Source of the DNA: DASSUW01 sp963849695
GTDB taxonomy: Bacteria; Actinomycetota; Thermoleophilia; Solirubrobacterales; Solirubrobacteraceae
Length of the DNA stretch: 64,000 nucleotides
NCBI GenBank assembly: GCA_963849695.1
Contig: CAWKIT010000011.1
Location: forward strand, 310,001-374,000
Direction: 5' to 3'
Positions 18,913 to 28,275 of the stretch are shown piece after piece. The notes under the pieces were generated by a model. It had not been told where the DNA came from. It did no database searches and saw only the letters and a list, made by a program, of their open reading frames with translations. The translations under genes and the position numbers were made by a program. Every line of letters starts with the position of its first letter. Position 1 is the first letter of the stretch.

Positions 18913-21900
18913 ATGCGAGTGCTGTGTGCGGTTCTCTGTTCGGCCGGGCTGCTGGTGGCCATGGCGACGGCGGGCAGCGCGTCCGCTCAGTCTCCGGGTA
19001 CGACGCGGGTCGTCCGGCCGAAACTCGACCAGGTGGTCGGCAACGGCAGAGTGCGAGTCGTCGTGCGGACGCGGACTCGGGCGCGCGTCGAGATCGACGG
19101 GCGCAGCGTCAACCGGTACCTGCGCCGCACGGCACGGGGCTATCGCGGGGTCGTCCGGCTCGGGCGGGGTCTGCGGTACGGCTCGAACGAGCTGACCGTC
19201 GCCACCCGTGGGCACGCGGACTTCGATCGCGTCGGGTTCATCGTCGCCAAGCGGAGCACCTCCCTCGTCGCCATGCGCGCGCTGCGCGTGCGCGGTGGTG
19301 AGGCGCCGGCGCGCGTCGTCGTCACGCCGGGCCCGCGCAGCAGGCTGCGGGCATGGCTGAACGGGCGGCGCGTCGAGCACGCCTTCCAGCCCCGCGGGCG
19401 CAGGTTCGTCGGGCGGCTCGGCGCCAACGACGGGGTGCGGCCCGGCCGCAACCGCCTCGTGGTGCTCACGCACCGGACCGCGCGCCACGGGCGCCATGCC
19501 GTCTACGACGTCGAGCGCGAGACGTTCTGGCACAAGCGTGGCCGCGTGATCGCGGGCGCGGGGCGCGACCGAGTGTTCAGCTCGGGGAGCTTCGTCACGC
19601 TCCGCGGTAGCGCGGCGGCCGCCGGGGACGACGTGGACCACCGGTGGCGGATCGTGACCGCGCCGCCCGGTGCGCAGGCGCGACTGCACGGGGCGCGGAC
19701 CGCGCGGCCCGAGCTGGTCGCGACGACCCCGGGGACCTACCGGATCCGCACGCGGGTGGCGGCTCCCAACGGCTCGTTCTCCGTCGACACGGCCACCATC
19801 GACGTCCGTCAGCCGGTGCCGCCGCTCGGGTGGGAGCTCCGGACGGCCGACGACAGCGGCACGATCACGCTGAACCGCGCGGCGGTCGACGGCACGACGT
19901 GGCCGTGCGCGAGCGGCAGCGACCCGGGCTGCCCGGCACACATGTCGTGGGCGGTGATCAATCGCCGGACGGCCAAGGTCGACGAGTCGGACAATCGCCT
20001 CGGCGACGCCGCCGGCATGAAGTTCCTGGCCGACAGGATCGTTGCGAAGTACATGAGCTCGCCGTTCTACCTCGTGGTCGTCAACCTCTCGGGCGCGAGC
20101 GCCGCGCTGCCCGACGGCGTGCGGCTGCTCAGGCTGCTCGGCGTCGACACGTCGCAGGCTCGCACCGCGTTCCAGCGGCCGATCTCGGTCGTCGGTGTCC
20201 CGGGATCGCCGGCGGGGTCGGCGTTCATGTCCGACCCGCGGATCCAGTGCGCCATCAGCAACCCTCCCTGCCCCGCGGCCCAGCCGCAGAGCCAGGCGAA
20301 CATGACCGGCTATCTGCGATTGAACTCCTCCGGCACGCGCGGCGGCTGGTTCGACTTCGTGTTCGGCGACCAGGTCGCGTTCGACACCGACGCCGCGCCG
20401 GCGGACGGGAAGATCACGATGAAGGTCGGCGACGCGACCTACGAGCCGAGCGTCCCGGCCGACGGCTCGTCCGGCTTCGTGCTGCTGATGATCAACAGCA
20501 ACACGCTGGAGCTGAACCGCGCGCCGCAGCTCTTCCGTACCAACAACCCCAACGGCTCCGAAAACCCCGACGAGGAGTCGCGCATGGCGAACCTCCTCCA
20601 GTTCTCGGGGGACCCGTACAACGGCCACGGCGAGCTGCTCGTCATGCTCCAGGCATTCGGGAAGCCGCGCGGGCTCGACGGCGCATGGCTGAAGGCCGCG
20701 AACGCGATCGGGCGGATCGGCGGCAACGCGCAGATGTTCGCGCAGCTCAACCAGCCGCAGCTCAACCCGCGGCCCGGCGAGGTCCCCAAGGTGGGGCGCT
20801 ACGCGTTCGTCGGCCGCGTCGCGATGGACAACCCACCGGCCGAGGCCAGCGAATCGATGACCGGCGTCGACGGTCGCCTCAGCGGCATCCTCACGCGCGG
20901 GCGCGACGCCCAGTACCAGCCGCTGCTCGCGGACCCCACCGGCACGGTCAACGCCGAGCTGGTGCGGATCGTGAACCGGCCCACGGCGCCGAACAACGGC
21001 TTCAAGCTGTGGAATTCGAAGTATGAGGCGGCGGCAGCGGAATTCCTCGGGCGCGACGTGATCGGGGTCTGTCCGGAGGCGGAGAGCGAGCCGTGCGACG
21101 TGCGACGTGTGTACTACGAGAACGACCTCATCTGGGACAGCGTCCTCTCGCAGCTCAGCGACCCCGACGTGTGCACGCCGCCCACCGGCGGCGTCTTCAC
21201 GAAGGCCGACTGCGATTCGGTCCGCAAGACGTTCCTGGCCGAGATCCAGGATCGGAAAACCGTCGCGAACTTCTTCGGTCCGCCGGGCCTGCAGGGACCG
21301 TTTGCGACGTACAACACCGCGGCCACGGTCGGGCTCGTCGACGTCCCGAAGATCAGCGCGGAGATCAGGAGCGGCCTCCCGTCACTGCCGGCGCGCAACG
21401 CGGCCAACCACGCGTTCACCATGCTCGGCTACGCGGCCAAGCTCGCCGGGATGACGGAAGAGGTCTGCCCGACGTGCGCCGCCGTCGCCGGCGGCCTGGG
21501 CGGCGCGTTCGCCCTCGGCGCCTATCTGACCAAGGACGACGGCACGCCGGACCTGATCGGCCCGAAGGTCACCGCCGAGGCGACGCAGCTCGCGAGCGAT
21601 CTGTACGCCCGCTATCAGCGAGCGTCGAGCTACCTCGCCACCGAGGCCGAGATCGTCATGAGCGACGGCACCAAGATGGCCGACGTGGCGCGCAACGTGC
21701 GGCGCGGCGGCATGTGGAACATCAAGCCCCAAGCTGCGACGACGACAATCGAGGCCGGGGCCAGGCAGGCGATCTACAAGGCGCTGGTCCCTGTCGCGTA
21801 CCCGGTGCTCTACAACCTCGGGCCGGGGTCCAGGCCGGCGTCGGCGAGGACGATGAACAACGCGAGGGAGTGGCGGTGCGCGGGCAACGTCGGTTACATC

Positions 21901-22251
21901 GCCCGTTACCTGTTCCAGAACACCGGCGACGACGCCCAGCTGTTCTGGAAGATAATCGACCCGAGCTCGCCCTACTTCGCTCAGTTGCACACGATCGCGG
22001 TGGGAGCGACCAACACGATCGGCAGCCACGACACGGCCTACATCCCCGGGCCGCCGAAGGCGCTCACGGACAAGCTGTTCGCGAATCCCGACGCGCCGAG
22101 GGAGAACGACGTCGGCCTCTACAAGCTCGAGTTCTACTCGCCGCAGTACTTCACGGTGTTCCCGAGGGTGTTCCGGATGGACGACGCCAGCGGGTGGACG
22201 TTCTGCGGCCGCATGCCCAACCCGCCCGGCCCGGGAGGCGGGATGCCGTAG
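18913..22251 (+). CDS. Large secreted protein of unknown function
   Basis: Not recognised. The ATG at 18913 follows a strong AAGGAGG (18900-18906) and opens a classical Sec signal (RVLCAVLCSAGLLVAMATAG, then SASAQ), giving a mature exported protein of about 1085 residues. Residues about 30-200 are basic, Arg-rich beta-type sequence; 200-310 look like a PKD/Ig module (GSFVTLRGSAAAAGDDVDHR, TPGTYRIRTRV). The remaining ~800 residues are a mixed domain with paired cysteines (PCASGSDPGCPAH, QCAISNPPCPAA, VCPTCAAVAGG) suggesting disulfides outside the cell, and Asn/Gly-rich loops. No catalytic motif is evident. It has lower Arg/Ala bias than its neighbours in the second half. It lies divergent to the giant propeller protein, so the two may share an extracellular setting. 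Confidence 0.65.
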   Translation: MRVLCAVLCSAGLLVAMATAGSASAQSPGTTRVVRPKLDQVVGNGRVRVVVRTRTRARVEIDGRSVNRYLRRTARGYRGVVRLGRGLRYGSNELTVATRGHADFDRVGFIVAKRSTSLVAMRALRVRGGEAPARVVVTPGPRSRLRAWLNGRRVEHAFQPRGRRFVGRLGANDGVRPGRNRLVVLTHRTARHGRHAVYDVERETFWHKRGRVIAGAGRDRVFSSGSFVTLRGSAAAAGDDVDHRWRIVTAPPGAQARLHGARTARPELVATTPGTYRIRTRVAAPNGSFSVDTATIDVRQPVPPLGWELRTADDSGTITLNRAAVDGTTWPCASGSDPGCPAHMSWAVINRRTAKVDESDNRLGDAAGMKFLADRIVAKYMSSPFYLVVVNLSGASAALPDGVRLLRLLGVDTSQARTAFQRPISVVGVPGSPAGSAFMSDPRIQCAISNPPCPAAQPQSQANMTGYLRLNSSGTRGGWFDFVFGDQVAFDTDAAPADGKITMKVGDATYEPSVPADGSSGFVLLMINSNTLELNRAPQLFRTNNPNGSENPDEESRMANLLQFSGDPYNGHGELLVMLQAFGKPRGLDGAWLKAANAIGRIGGNAQMFAQLNQPQLNPRPGEVPKVGRYAFVGRVAMDNPPAEASESMTGVDGRLSGILTRGRDAQYQPLLADPTGTVNAELVRIVNRPTAPNNGFKLWNSKYEAAAAEFLGRDVIGVCPEAESEPCDVRRVYYENDLIWDSVLSQLSDPDVCTPPTGGVFTKADCDSVRKTFLAEIQDRKTVANFFGPPGLQGPFATYNTAATVGLVDVPKISAEIRSGLPSLPARNAANHAFTMLGYAAKLAGMTEEVCPTCAAVAGGLGGAFALGAYLTKDDGTPDLIGPKVTAEATQLASDLYARYQRASSYLATEAEIVMSDGTKMADVARNVRRGGMWNIKPQAATTTIEAGARQAIYKALVPVAYPVLYNLGPGSRPASARTMNNAREWRCAGNVGYIARYLFQNTGDDAQLFWKIIDPSSPYFAQLHTIAVGATNTIGSHDTAYIPGPPKALTDKLFANPDAPRENDVGLYKLEFYSPQYFTVFPRVFRMDDASGWTFCGRMPNPPGPGGGMP

Positions 22252-22348
22252 GGGCGTAGGCGAAGTAGACCGCCTGGCGCGCGCGGTCGGACGAGTCCGT
22301 CGACCGCGCGTGCAAGGAGGACCGCCGCGGCTGTAGAGGTTCCTCGAG

Positions 22349-22421
22349 TGGAGCTAGGGGGACTCGAACCCCCGACCTCCTGGGTGCGATCCAGGCGCTC
22401 TCCCAACTGAGCTATAGCCCC
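22349..22421 (-). tRNA. tRNA-Ala (anticodon CGC)
   Basis: Folds as a full 73-base cloverleaf: acceptor GGGGCTA paired with TAGCTCC including the G3-U70 wobble that identifies alanine tRNAs, a D arm GCTC/GAGC, anticodon stem CCTGG/CCAGG with loop ATCGCAC (anticodon CGC, reads GCG) and T arm GGGGG TTCGAGT CCCCC. CCA is not encoded. GCG is a heavily used codon in this GC-rich genome. Confidence 0.95.
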
Positions 22422-22512
22422 GAGGCGGGAAGGGATTGACTCCCGCATCGTGAACGAGCGATTGTAGCTGCCACGATGTAGTGGGCGGCCGGCTGCCGCA
22501 GCAACCCCAACG

Positions 22513-24453
22513 ATGAGCACGCAGCTCCGAAATCCGAGTTTCCGAAGTCGACTCCGGCTCTTCTTCCTGTTCATCGTCGTGGTGCCGATGATCGCGACGG
22601 CGGTCCTCTTGTTCTTGCTGATCGGCGAGTCGCAGCGCAGCCAGACCGATCGCGCGTTGTCCCAGGCGCAGCTCGCCGTACAGCAGGTCGACAGCGACCT
22701 GCAGGCTCAAGCGGGCCAGGTCGCCAAGACGATCGTCGGCGATCAGCGCTTGGCGAACGCCCGTGCGAGGAATGATGGGGAGGCGATTCAGGACCGGCTC
22801 GACGCGCTTGCCGATGAGACCGGGGCCGCCTTTGTCCACCTGAACCTGAACACGCTCGGGGACTTCAGGGCAGGGTCGCTGCCGGCCATGGCGCCCGAGT
22901 CGCGCCGCCTGCTCGACGCGGGTGGCGAGGAGGAGACCGGCCGGCTGACCGTGGCCATGCTGTCGGCCGACCAGTACGTGGAACGGGTCTCCGACTACAC
23001 CGACGCGCTGGTCGTGGTCTCGAGCGCGAGCGGCGACAGGTTGGCCACGACCAGCGCCGACGTTCCCGCAGAGCTACCCGACGTATCTGGTGTCGAGGTC
23101 AGCGGGAAGGAGTACCGCGTCAACACGTTCCCGGCCAACGCGGTCGGCAGACCGGTTGAGGTGGCGCTGCTCCTGGAGGACCGTGGCGGCCCCGCCTCGA
23201 CCGATGAGACCAGGTTCTCGATCCTCGCAGCGGTCCTCTTCGTCGTCTTCATCGTCTTCGCGTTCGTGTTCGCAGTCGCGGTCTCCCGCCGCCTGCAGTC
23301 GGAGATCCAGCGGCTGCTGGAGGCGGCGCGGCGGCTTGGTGCCGGCGACTTCTCCGTGGCCGTTCCCGCCGAGGACGACGACGAGTTCGGCGAGCTGGGC
23401 AAGGAGTTCAACTCGATGGCGCGCCAGCTCGAGGCGCGGCTGGAGGACCTCCAGCGCGAGCGCGGGCGGCTGCAGGAGGCGATCCGGCGTGTCGGCGAGT
23501 CGGTCGCCGCCGGGCTCGACCGCCGCGGGCTGCTCGAGATCGTGGTGCAGACGGCGGTCGACGGCACCGGCGCCTCCGCGGGGCGAGCGCACATGCGCGG
23601 GCCTGACGGCCGCCTCGAGGAGCTGACCAGCGCCGGCGAGCCGCAGGCGTTCCAGCGCGCCCTGCACGCCGCCGAGGCGGCGGTGATCGACGCCGGCCAG
23701 ATCGCGGAGGTCCACCTCGGCGACGCGAGCGCTCTCGCCGCCCCGCTCGGCACCGAGGAGGGCAACCAGCTGATCGGCATCGTCTCCGTGGTTCGGGGCG
23801 ACCGGCAGTTCACGGACGGCGAGCGCGACCTGCTCGCGTATCTCACCAACCAGGCGTCGGTCTCGGTCGAGAACGTCGACCTGCACGAGACCGTCCAGCG
23901 CCAGGCGGTGACCGACGAGCTGACCGGCCTCTTCAACCACCGGCGCTTCCAGGAGGTCATGACGGTCGAGGTCGAGCGCGCCCGCCGCTACGCCCACGAG
24001 CTGGGCCTGATCATGCTCGACATCGACAACTTCAAGGAGGTCAACGACACCTACGGCCACCTGCAGGGCGACATGGTGCTGGGCGAGGTCGCGCGCGTCC
24101 TGCGCCAGTCCTCCCGTGACGTCGACGAGCCGGCCCGCTACGGGGGCGAGGAGATGGCGGTCGCGTTGCCGCAGACCGACCTCGAGGGCTCCTACCAGTT
24201 CGCCGAGCGCGTCCGGCGGCGGATCGAGGCGCTCGAGCTGCCGCTGCTCAACGGCGGCGGCACGCTGCAGGTGACTGCGTCGTTCGGCGTCGCGTCCCTC
24301 GCCACCGCGGGGACCGCCGACAAGGACGCGCTCGTGGCGGCGGCGGACGGCGCGCTCTACGAGGCCAAGCGGGCCGGCAAGAACCGCACCGTGCGCGCCA
24401 GCGTGAACGCGGGCTTGCAGCGTGACGTTCACGGCGTCGCCTCCGGGGAGTAG
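22513..24453 (+). CDS. Membrane diguanylate cyclase (sensor-HAMP-GAF-GGDEF)
   Basis: Makes the second messenger c-di-GMP. Two membrane helices (about 15-37 and 237-258) bracket a ~200-residue outside sensor region, probably Cache-like. HAMP (about 258-312), a short coiled coil, a GAF domain (about 335-455) and a GGDEF domain (about 465-640) follow. The active-site loop is GGEEM, a mild change from GG(D/E)EF; the upstream DELTGLFNHRRF and DIDNFKEVNDTYGH motifs for metal and nucleotide are intact, so activity is likely. The RxxD-type inhibitory site is not obvious five residues before GGEEM. It is read away from tRNA-Ala with a 91-base shared upstream gap. Confidence 0.88.
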   Translation: MSTQLRNPSFRSRLRLFFLFIVVVPMIATAVLLFLLIGESQRSQTDRALSQAQLAVQQVDSDLQAQAGQVAKTIVGDQRLANARARNDGEAIQDRLDALADETGAAFVHLNLNTLGDFRAGSLPAMAPESRRLLDAGGEEETGRLTVAMLSADQYVERVSDYTDALVVVSSASGDRLATTSADVPAELPDVSGVEVSGKEYRVNTFPANAVGRPVEVALLLEDRGGPASTDETRFSILAAVLFVVFIVFAFVFAVAVSRRLQSEIQRLLEAARRLGAGDFSVAVPAEDDDEFGELGKEFNSMARQLEARLEDLQRERGRLQEAIRRVGESVAAGLDRRGLLEIVVQTAVDGTGASAGRAHMRGPDGRLEELTSAGEPQAFQRALHAAEAAVIDAGQIAEVHLGDASALAAPLGTEEGNQLIGIVSVVRGDRQFTDGERDLLAYLTNQASVSVENVDLHETVQRQAVTDELTGLFNHRRFQEVMTVEVERARRYAHELGLIMLDIDNFKEVNDTYGHLQGDMVLGEVARVLRQSSRDVDEPARYGGEEMAVALPQTDLEGSYQFAERVRRRIEALELPLLNGGGTLQVTASFGVASLATAGTADKDALVAAADGALYEAKRAGKNRTVRASVNAGLQRDVHGVASGE

Positions 24454-24469
24454 CCTGTCCAGAGACCGC

Positions 24470-24997
24470 ATGGGACTGCTCGACGACGCCATCCGCGAGC
24501 ATCTGGAGCTCAAACGGAAGCACGGCGCCGATCCGGATGAGGTCGGACGCCAGGAGCGCGAGGCCCTGGGCGCCTCGCCTCCGCAGGCCGAGTTCGCGGG
24601 CCGGAGCGAGGACGAGCCGGCTGCCGCCGAAGCCGCCGAGGAGCCGGTCGCCGGGGCCACCGAGCCGGTCGACGCCGGCGACGAGCGCGAGCCGTTCGAG
24701 GAGGGCGAAGAGCCGGAGCCGTTCGACGTCGAGTCGCTCGCGCCGGTGGAGCAGGCCCCGCAGGCGCCCGAGCCGGGCGTGCCGGCCGGCGCGCCCGGCT
24801 ACGACGAGGATCCGTGGCTCGAAGAAGAGCGCGACGAGGTGCCCGCCGACGAGGCGCTCGACCGCCCGCGCGAGCCGGGCGAGGAGCAGGGCGAGGACGT
24901 GCTGGAGGACACCCCGGACTTCCTCCAGGAGACGCCCGAGCACGACCGGCTGTGGTTCGAGCAGAAGCCTCCGCGCGATTTCGACTGGGACAAGTAG
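24470..24997 (+). CDS. Small acidic low-complexity protein
   Basis: A 175-residue protein of unknown function. The first ~35 residues form a well-defined helix (MGLLDDAIREHLELKRKHGA, DPDEVGRQEREALG); the rest is strongly acidic and Pro/Glu/Ala-rich, apparently disordered, ending with an aromatic segment HDRLWFEQKPPRDFDWDK. The conserved-looking ends joined by a flexible acidic middle suggest an adaptor that contacts a partner at each end. It begins 16 bases after the cyclase stop and could be co-transcribed with it. The ATG at 24470 is preferred to an upstream GTG because the helix begins there. Confidence 0.7.
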   Translation: MGLLDDAIREHLELKRKHGADPDEVGRQEREALGASPPQAEFAGRSEDEPAAAEAAEEPVAGATEPVDAGDEREPFEEGEEPEPFDVESLAPVEQAPQAPEPGVPAGAPGYDEDPWLEEERDEVPADEALDRPREPGEEQGEDVLEDTPDFLQETPEHDRLWFEQKPPRDFDWDK

Positions 24998-25013
24998 CCG
25001 CTACCGGCCGCGA

Positions 25014-25085
25014 TGGAGGCGAGGGGAATCGAACCCCTACTTCAGCCTTGCAAAGGCCGCGTGCTCCCGTTATCACTACGCCCCC
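25014..25085 (-). tRNA. tRNA-Ala (anticodon TGC)
   Basis: A 72-base cloverleaf with acceptor GGGGGCG against CGCCTCC (G3-U70 alanine identity pair), a short D stem GTG/CAC, anticodon stem CGGCC/GGCTG (one G-U) with loop TTTGCAA (anticodon TGC), and T arm TAGGGG TTCGATT CCCCT. CCA is not encoded. The D loop is less usual than in the CGC tRNA. Together the two genes read GCG and GCA/GCG-type codons. The 164 bases from here to the HDAC-like gene hold nothing I can name. Confidence 0.88.
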
Positions 25086-25249
25086 GCTGCCGCGTGACAC
25101 TTTAGGGGCCTGCCGCCGCGCCGGCCGAAGGCGGGCGCCGCCGCCCCGGGGGTAATAGGGCGACGGCGCCGGTGCTGGGCGGCTTGCGCAACCGGCCGAG
25201 CCGGCCGGTCGCCGCCGCGGGGCCCTCCTCCAAGACGTCGACGCCGGGG

Positions 25250-26158
25250 TTAACGCGCGGCCGGCGCCCGCGGTTCGACGCGCCGCGCCACCGCGGCGAC
25301 GGTCGCGGCGTGGATGTCGACGGTGTCGCGCACGTCCTCCGCGTAGCCGCCGGCCAGCACGACGCACACGGCGGCGCCCGCGTCCCGCAGCCGGTCGAGC
25401 ACGATCTCGTCGCGCCGGCGCAGGCCGTCCTTGGTGAGCGCCAGCCGGCCGAGGCGGTCGCCGTGCCACGGGTCGGCGCCGGCGAGATAGAACGCGAGCT
25501 CGGCGCCGCTGCGTGGGATCGCGTGGTCGAGCGCCCGCTCCAGCGCCTCTAGGTAGCCCTCGTCGCCGGTCCCGCTCGCGAGGTCGACGTCGAGGTCCGA
25601 CGCGATCCGCTGGAACGGGTAGTTGCGCGCGCCGTGCAGCGACAGCGTGAAGCAGTCGGGGTCGGCGGCCAGCAGGTCGGCGGTGCCGTCGCCCTGGTGG
25701 ACGTCGCAGTCGACCACGAGTGCCCGCCGCGCCACGGCCTCGGCGCGCATGCGCGCGAGCGCGACGGCGACGTCGTTGAACAGGCAGTAGCCGCGCGCGA
25801 ACGCGCGCCCGGCGTGGTGGGTGCCGCCGCCGAGGTTCATCCCCAGCCCGTTCTCCAAGGCGGACCGCGCCGCCGCGACCGTGCCGCCGACCGAGCGCCG
25901 GCCGCGCTCGACCAGCTCGGGCGACCACGGGATCCCCAGCCCCCGCTGCTCGCGCACGCTCAGCGAGCCGGTGCGGATGCGGTCGAGCAGCGCCGGGTCG
26001 TGCACCGCCTCCAGCCACGCCCACGGGACAGGCTCGGCCTCGCGGACCTCGACCCCCTCCGCCTCCGCCCGCTCGCGCAGCAGCGAGTACTTGTCGATCG
26101 GGAAGCGGTGCCCCTCCGGCAGCGGGAACCGCCAGCGGTCGTGCGTCCAGACCACCAC
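25250..26158 (-). CDS. Histone-deacetylase-family amidohydrolase (AcuC/APAH-like)
   Basis: Zinc-dependent deacetylase of the HDAC superfamily; bacterial members act on acetyl-CoA synthetase lysines, acetylpolyamines or acetoin-related substrates. The 302-residue protein shows the family order: GLGMNLGGGTHHAGRAFARG with the tandem His pair (about 117-136), ARGYCLFNDVAVA, DCDVHQGDGTADL with the zinc Asp/His (about 165-177), LSLHGARNYPF, YLAGADPWHGDRLGRLALT with the second zinc Asp, and LAGGYAEDV near 275. The start GTG shares its first base with the stop of the upstream gene, so the two are coupled. The substrate cannot be deduced here. Confidence 0.87.
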   Translation of the reverse strand: MVVWTHDRWRFPLPEGHRFPIDKYSLLRERAEAEGVEVREAEPVPWAWLEAVHDPALLDRIRTGSLSVREQRGLGIPWSPELVERGRRSVGGTVAAARSALENGLGMNLGGGTHHAGRAFARGYCLFNDVAVALARMRAEAVARRALVVDCDVHQGDGTADLLAADPDCFTLSLHGARNYPFQRIASDLDVDLASGTGDEGYLEALERALDHAIPRSGAELAFYLAGADPWHGDRLGRLALTKDGLRRRDEIVLDRLRDAGAAVCVVLAGGYAEDVRDTVDIHAATVAAVARRVEPRAPAAR

Positions 26159-27093
26159 TACTCGTAGACGATCAGGTCCGGGCGCGGCTTCATCCCCATC
26201 ACCTGGCGCGGCGTCATGAGGTCCGTGTCCTCCTCGTAGAACAGCTTGAAGCCGGGGTGGAACTCGCGCGCCTCGCGCGCGAAGCGACGGTACTTGGCCT
26301 TCTTGATGCTCTGCCCGCCGAAGCCGTCGACGTTGAGCACGGTGGCGAGGTTGTCGCGCTGCTTGAGCTTTCTGTGATCGACCATGTCGTCGGTGAACTG
26401 GTGGATCAAGAACAGCTTCTCGGGCAGCCGGTGGCGCTGGGTGAGCTGGTCGAGCCAGGCCGACGTCGCGTTGACCTCGCGCGGGGACACCTGCCCGATC
26501 ACCTGGCCCGGCACCTGGCCTTCGGTGACCCGCCACTCAGGGTCGAGCGCGAGCCCGACGTCGGGCTCCTTGAGCCACTTCTCGAGCCGCGTCGTCTCGG
26601 TGAAGAAGTCCGAGCGGCCGGGCTGGATGTCGAGCAGCAGCAGCGCCTTGGCCCGCCGCGCGGCGCGCAGGTAGCGGCGGATCACCTTGCTCGGCTGGCG
26701 CGCGCGGTACATGCCGTCGTCGCCCGCGTGGGCGTTGGCGATCACCGCGATCAGCTCGAGCGCGGGCAGCTCCGGCCGGTTCTTGCGGCGGTAGGGGCGC
26801 GCCTGGCGAGCGAGCCGGCGGGCGGCGCCGTCGGGGGTGCCGATCCCGAGCGCGCCGAGCTCGCGGCTCTGGGGCGCGCCGTAGAACGCGACCACCCGGT
26901 GCTCGGGAAGCACGCTGACGCCGCCGCGCGGCAGCTCGGGGGCCGGCGGCTCCTGCACGTCGGTCGTGGCCGGCTGCGGCTCGCCGTCGCTCTCGCCGTT
27001 GCCGAGGAGCAGTACGGCGGCCACGAGCAGGGCTGCGATCCCGGCCAGGGCGATCAGCCGGCGGCGCCAGTAGACGTGCTTGGCTTCGGTCAC
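26158..27093 (-). CDS. Membrane-anchored protein, possibly glycosidase-like
   Basis: A 311-residue protein with one N-terminal membrane helix (LIALAGIAALLVAAVLLLG, about 11-29) and a ~270-residue exported domain. The domain reads like a TIM-barrel: VVAFYGAPQ, LELIAVIANAHAGDDGMYRA, LLLDIQPGRSDFF, VGLALDPEWRV, LFLIHQFTDDMV, ATVLNVDGFGG, LFYEEDTDLM. Acidic residues at strand ends (DIQPGRSD, DPEW, NVDGFG, EED) would suit a hydrolase, but no named family is certain. GTG 27093 is the start because it sits right before the basic N-terminus; no clear SD. It is co-transcribed with the HDAC-like gene (one-base overlap) and divergent from the M20 peptidase. Confidence 0.65.
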   Translation of the reverse strand: MTEAKHVYWRRRLIALAGIAALLVAAVLLLGNGESDGEPQPATTDVQEPPAPELPRGGVSVLPEHRVVAFYGAPQSRELGALGIGTPDGAARRLARQARPYRRKNRPELPALELIAVIANAHAGDDGMYRARQPSKVIRRYLRAARRAKALLLLDIQPGRSDFFTETTRLEKWLKEPDVGLALDPEWRVTEGQVPGQVIGQVSPREVNATSAWLDQLTQRHRLPEKLFLIHQFTDDMVDHRKLKQRDNLATVLNVDGFGGQSIKKAKYRRFAREAREFHPGFKLFYEEDTDLMTPRQVMGMKPRPDLIVYE

Positions 27094-27141
27094 GGTGCGC
27101 GCGTACCCCCTTGTGTACGCGGCAAGGCATGATGCCTCACC

Positions 27142-28275
27142 GTGCAGCTGGACCGCGCCGCCCTGGAACAGTTCACCCTCGACCTCGTGCGCACGCCGAG
27201 CCCGTCGGGGCGCGAGGGCGACGTCGCTGCGCGCGTGCGCACCGAGATGGAGCGACTCGGTTACGCGGTCGAGGTCGACGAGCTCGGCGACGTGGTCGGG
27301 ACGCTCGATGCCGGCCCGGGTCCGTGCGTGCTGTTCGACGCCCACATGGACACGGTCGGCGTCACCGATCCCGCGGCCTGGTCGGCCGACCCGGCCGGCG
27401 AGCTGCGCGACGGGCGGCTGTACGGCCGCGGGTCGACCGATATGAAGGGGCCGCTGGCGGCGCTCGTCCATGGCGCGGCGGCGGCCGCGCTGAGCGGCGG
27501 CCGCGTGGTCGTCTCGGCGTCGATCGCCGAGGAGATGATCGAGGGCTTCGCCACCGTCGCCGTCGCCCGCCGCGTGCGACCCGACGCGGCGGTGATCTGC
27601 GAGCCGTCGTCGCGCCGCGTGGTGATCGGCCAGCGCGGCCGCGCCGAGCTGGTGGTGGAGGTCGACGGCCGCCCTTCGCACTCGTCGCGGCCCGACCTGG
27701 GCGTCAACGCCGTCGAGGCGATGGCGGACGTCCTGCGCGCCGCCCGCGCGCTCGAGCTGCCCTCGCACCCGGAGCTCGGGCAGGCGATCCTCGTGCCGAC
27801 CGACGTGATCAGCCGCCCGTACCCGGCGCTGTCGGTGCTGCCCGATCGCTGCACCGTCACCTTCGACCGCCGCACCCTGCCCGGCGAGAGCGAGGAGGAC
27901 GTGCTCGAGCCGCTGCGGGCAGCGGTCGCCGCGGCGGTCGAGCCGCACGGAGCCACCGCCCGGGTCGAGATCGGCCTCGACCGGTTCGACGCCTACACGG
28001 GCGCGCGCGTCGAGGCGCCGAACTTCGCGCCGGCCTGGTACACGGGCGCGGATGCGCCGGTGGCCCGCACGGCGATCGACGCGCTCGGCGCCGAGGCCGG
28101 CCACTGGGTGTTCTGCACCAACGGCAGCGGCACCGCCGCACTGGGCGTCCCCACGATCGGCTACGGGCCGGGCGACGAGACGCTCGCGCACCGGGTCGAC
28201 GAGCACATCTCGCTCGACGAGCTCTACGCCGGAGCCCACGGATACGCGGCCCTGGCGGCGGCGCTCACGGCATGA
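27142..28275 (+). CDS. M20-family metallopeptidase/deacylase, YgeY-like
   Basis: Zinc-dependent M20 hydrolase that cleaves an amide or acyl bond of an amino-acid derivative. Metal and catalytic residues are in place: DAHMDTVG (near 69-76), GRGSTDMKGP (near 96-105), SIAEEMIEG with the catalytic Glu pair, VICEPSSRR, and LAHRVDEHISL near the end. A dimerisation insert runs from about 170 to 285 (GRPSHSSRPDLGVNAV). The sequence resembles the YgeY group, and the next gene (four-base ATGA overlap) resembles YgeX; the same pair is adjacent in E. coli. Their joint role is probably catabolism of a diaminopropionate-type or acylated amino acid, by inference. Starts with GTG. Confidence 0.83.
   Translation: MQLDRAALEQFTLDLVRTPSPSGREGDVAARVRTEMERLGYAVEVDELGDVVGTLDAGPGPCVLFDAHMDTVGVTDPAAWSADPAGELRDGRLYGRGSTDMKGPLAALVHGAAAAALSGGRVVVSASIAEEMIEGFATVAVARRVRPDAAVICEPSSRRVVIGQRGRAELVVEVDGRPSHSSRPDLGVNAVEAMADVLRAARALELPSHPELGQAILVPTDVISRPYPALSVLPDRCTVTFDRRTLPGESEEDVLEPLRAAVAAAVEPHGATARVEIGLDRFDAYTGARVEAPNFAPAWYTGADAPVARTAIDALGAEAGHWVFCTNGSGTAALGVPTIGYGPGDETLAHRVDEHISLDELYAGAHGYAALAAALTA

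Noticed and set aside
22349..25085. tRNA-Ala genes as attachment sites of an integrated element
   Set aside because: No integrase, no repeated tRNA end and no phage-like genes lie between or beside them; the enclosed genes are a cyclase and a small acidic protein.
25086..25249. GC-rich gap next to tRNA-Ala as a terminator or small RNA
   Set aside because: Several short inverted GC repeats exist, but none has a T-run or clear promoter, so no RNA gene can be supported.
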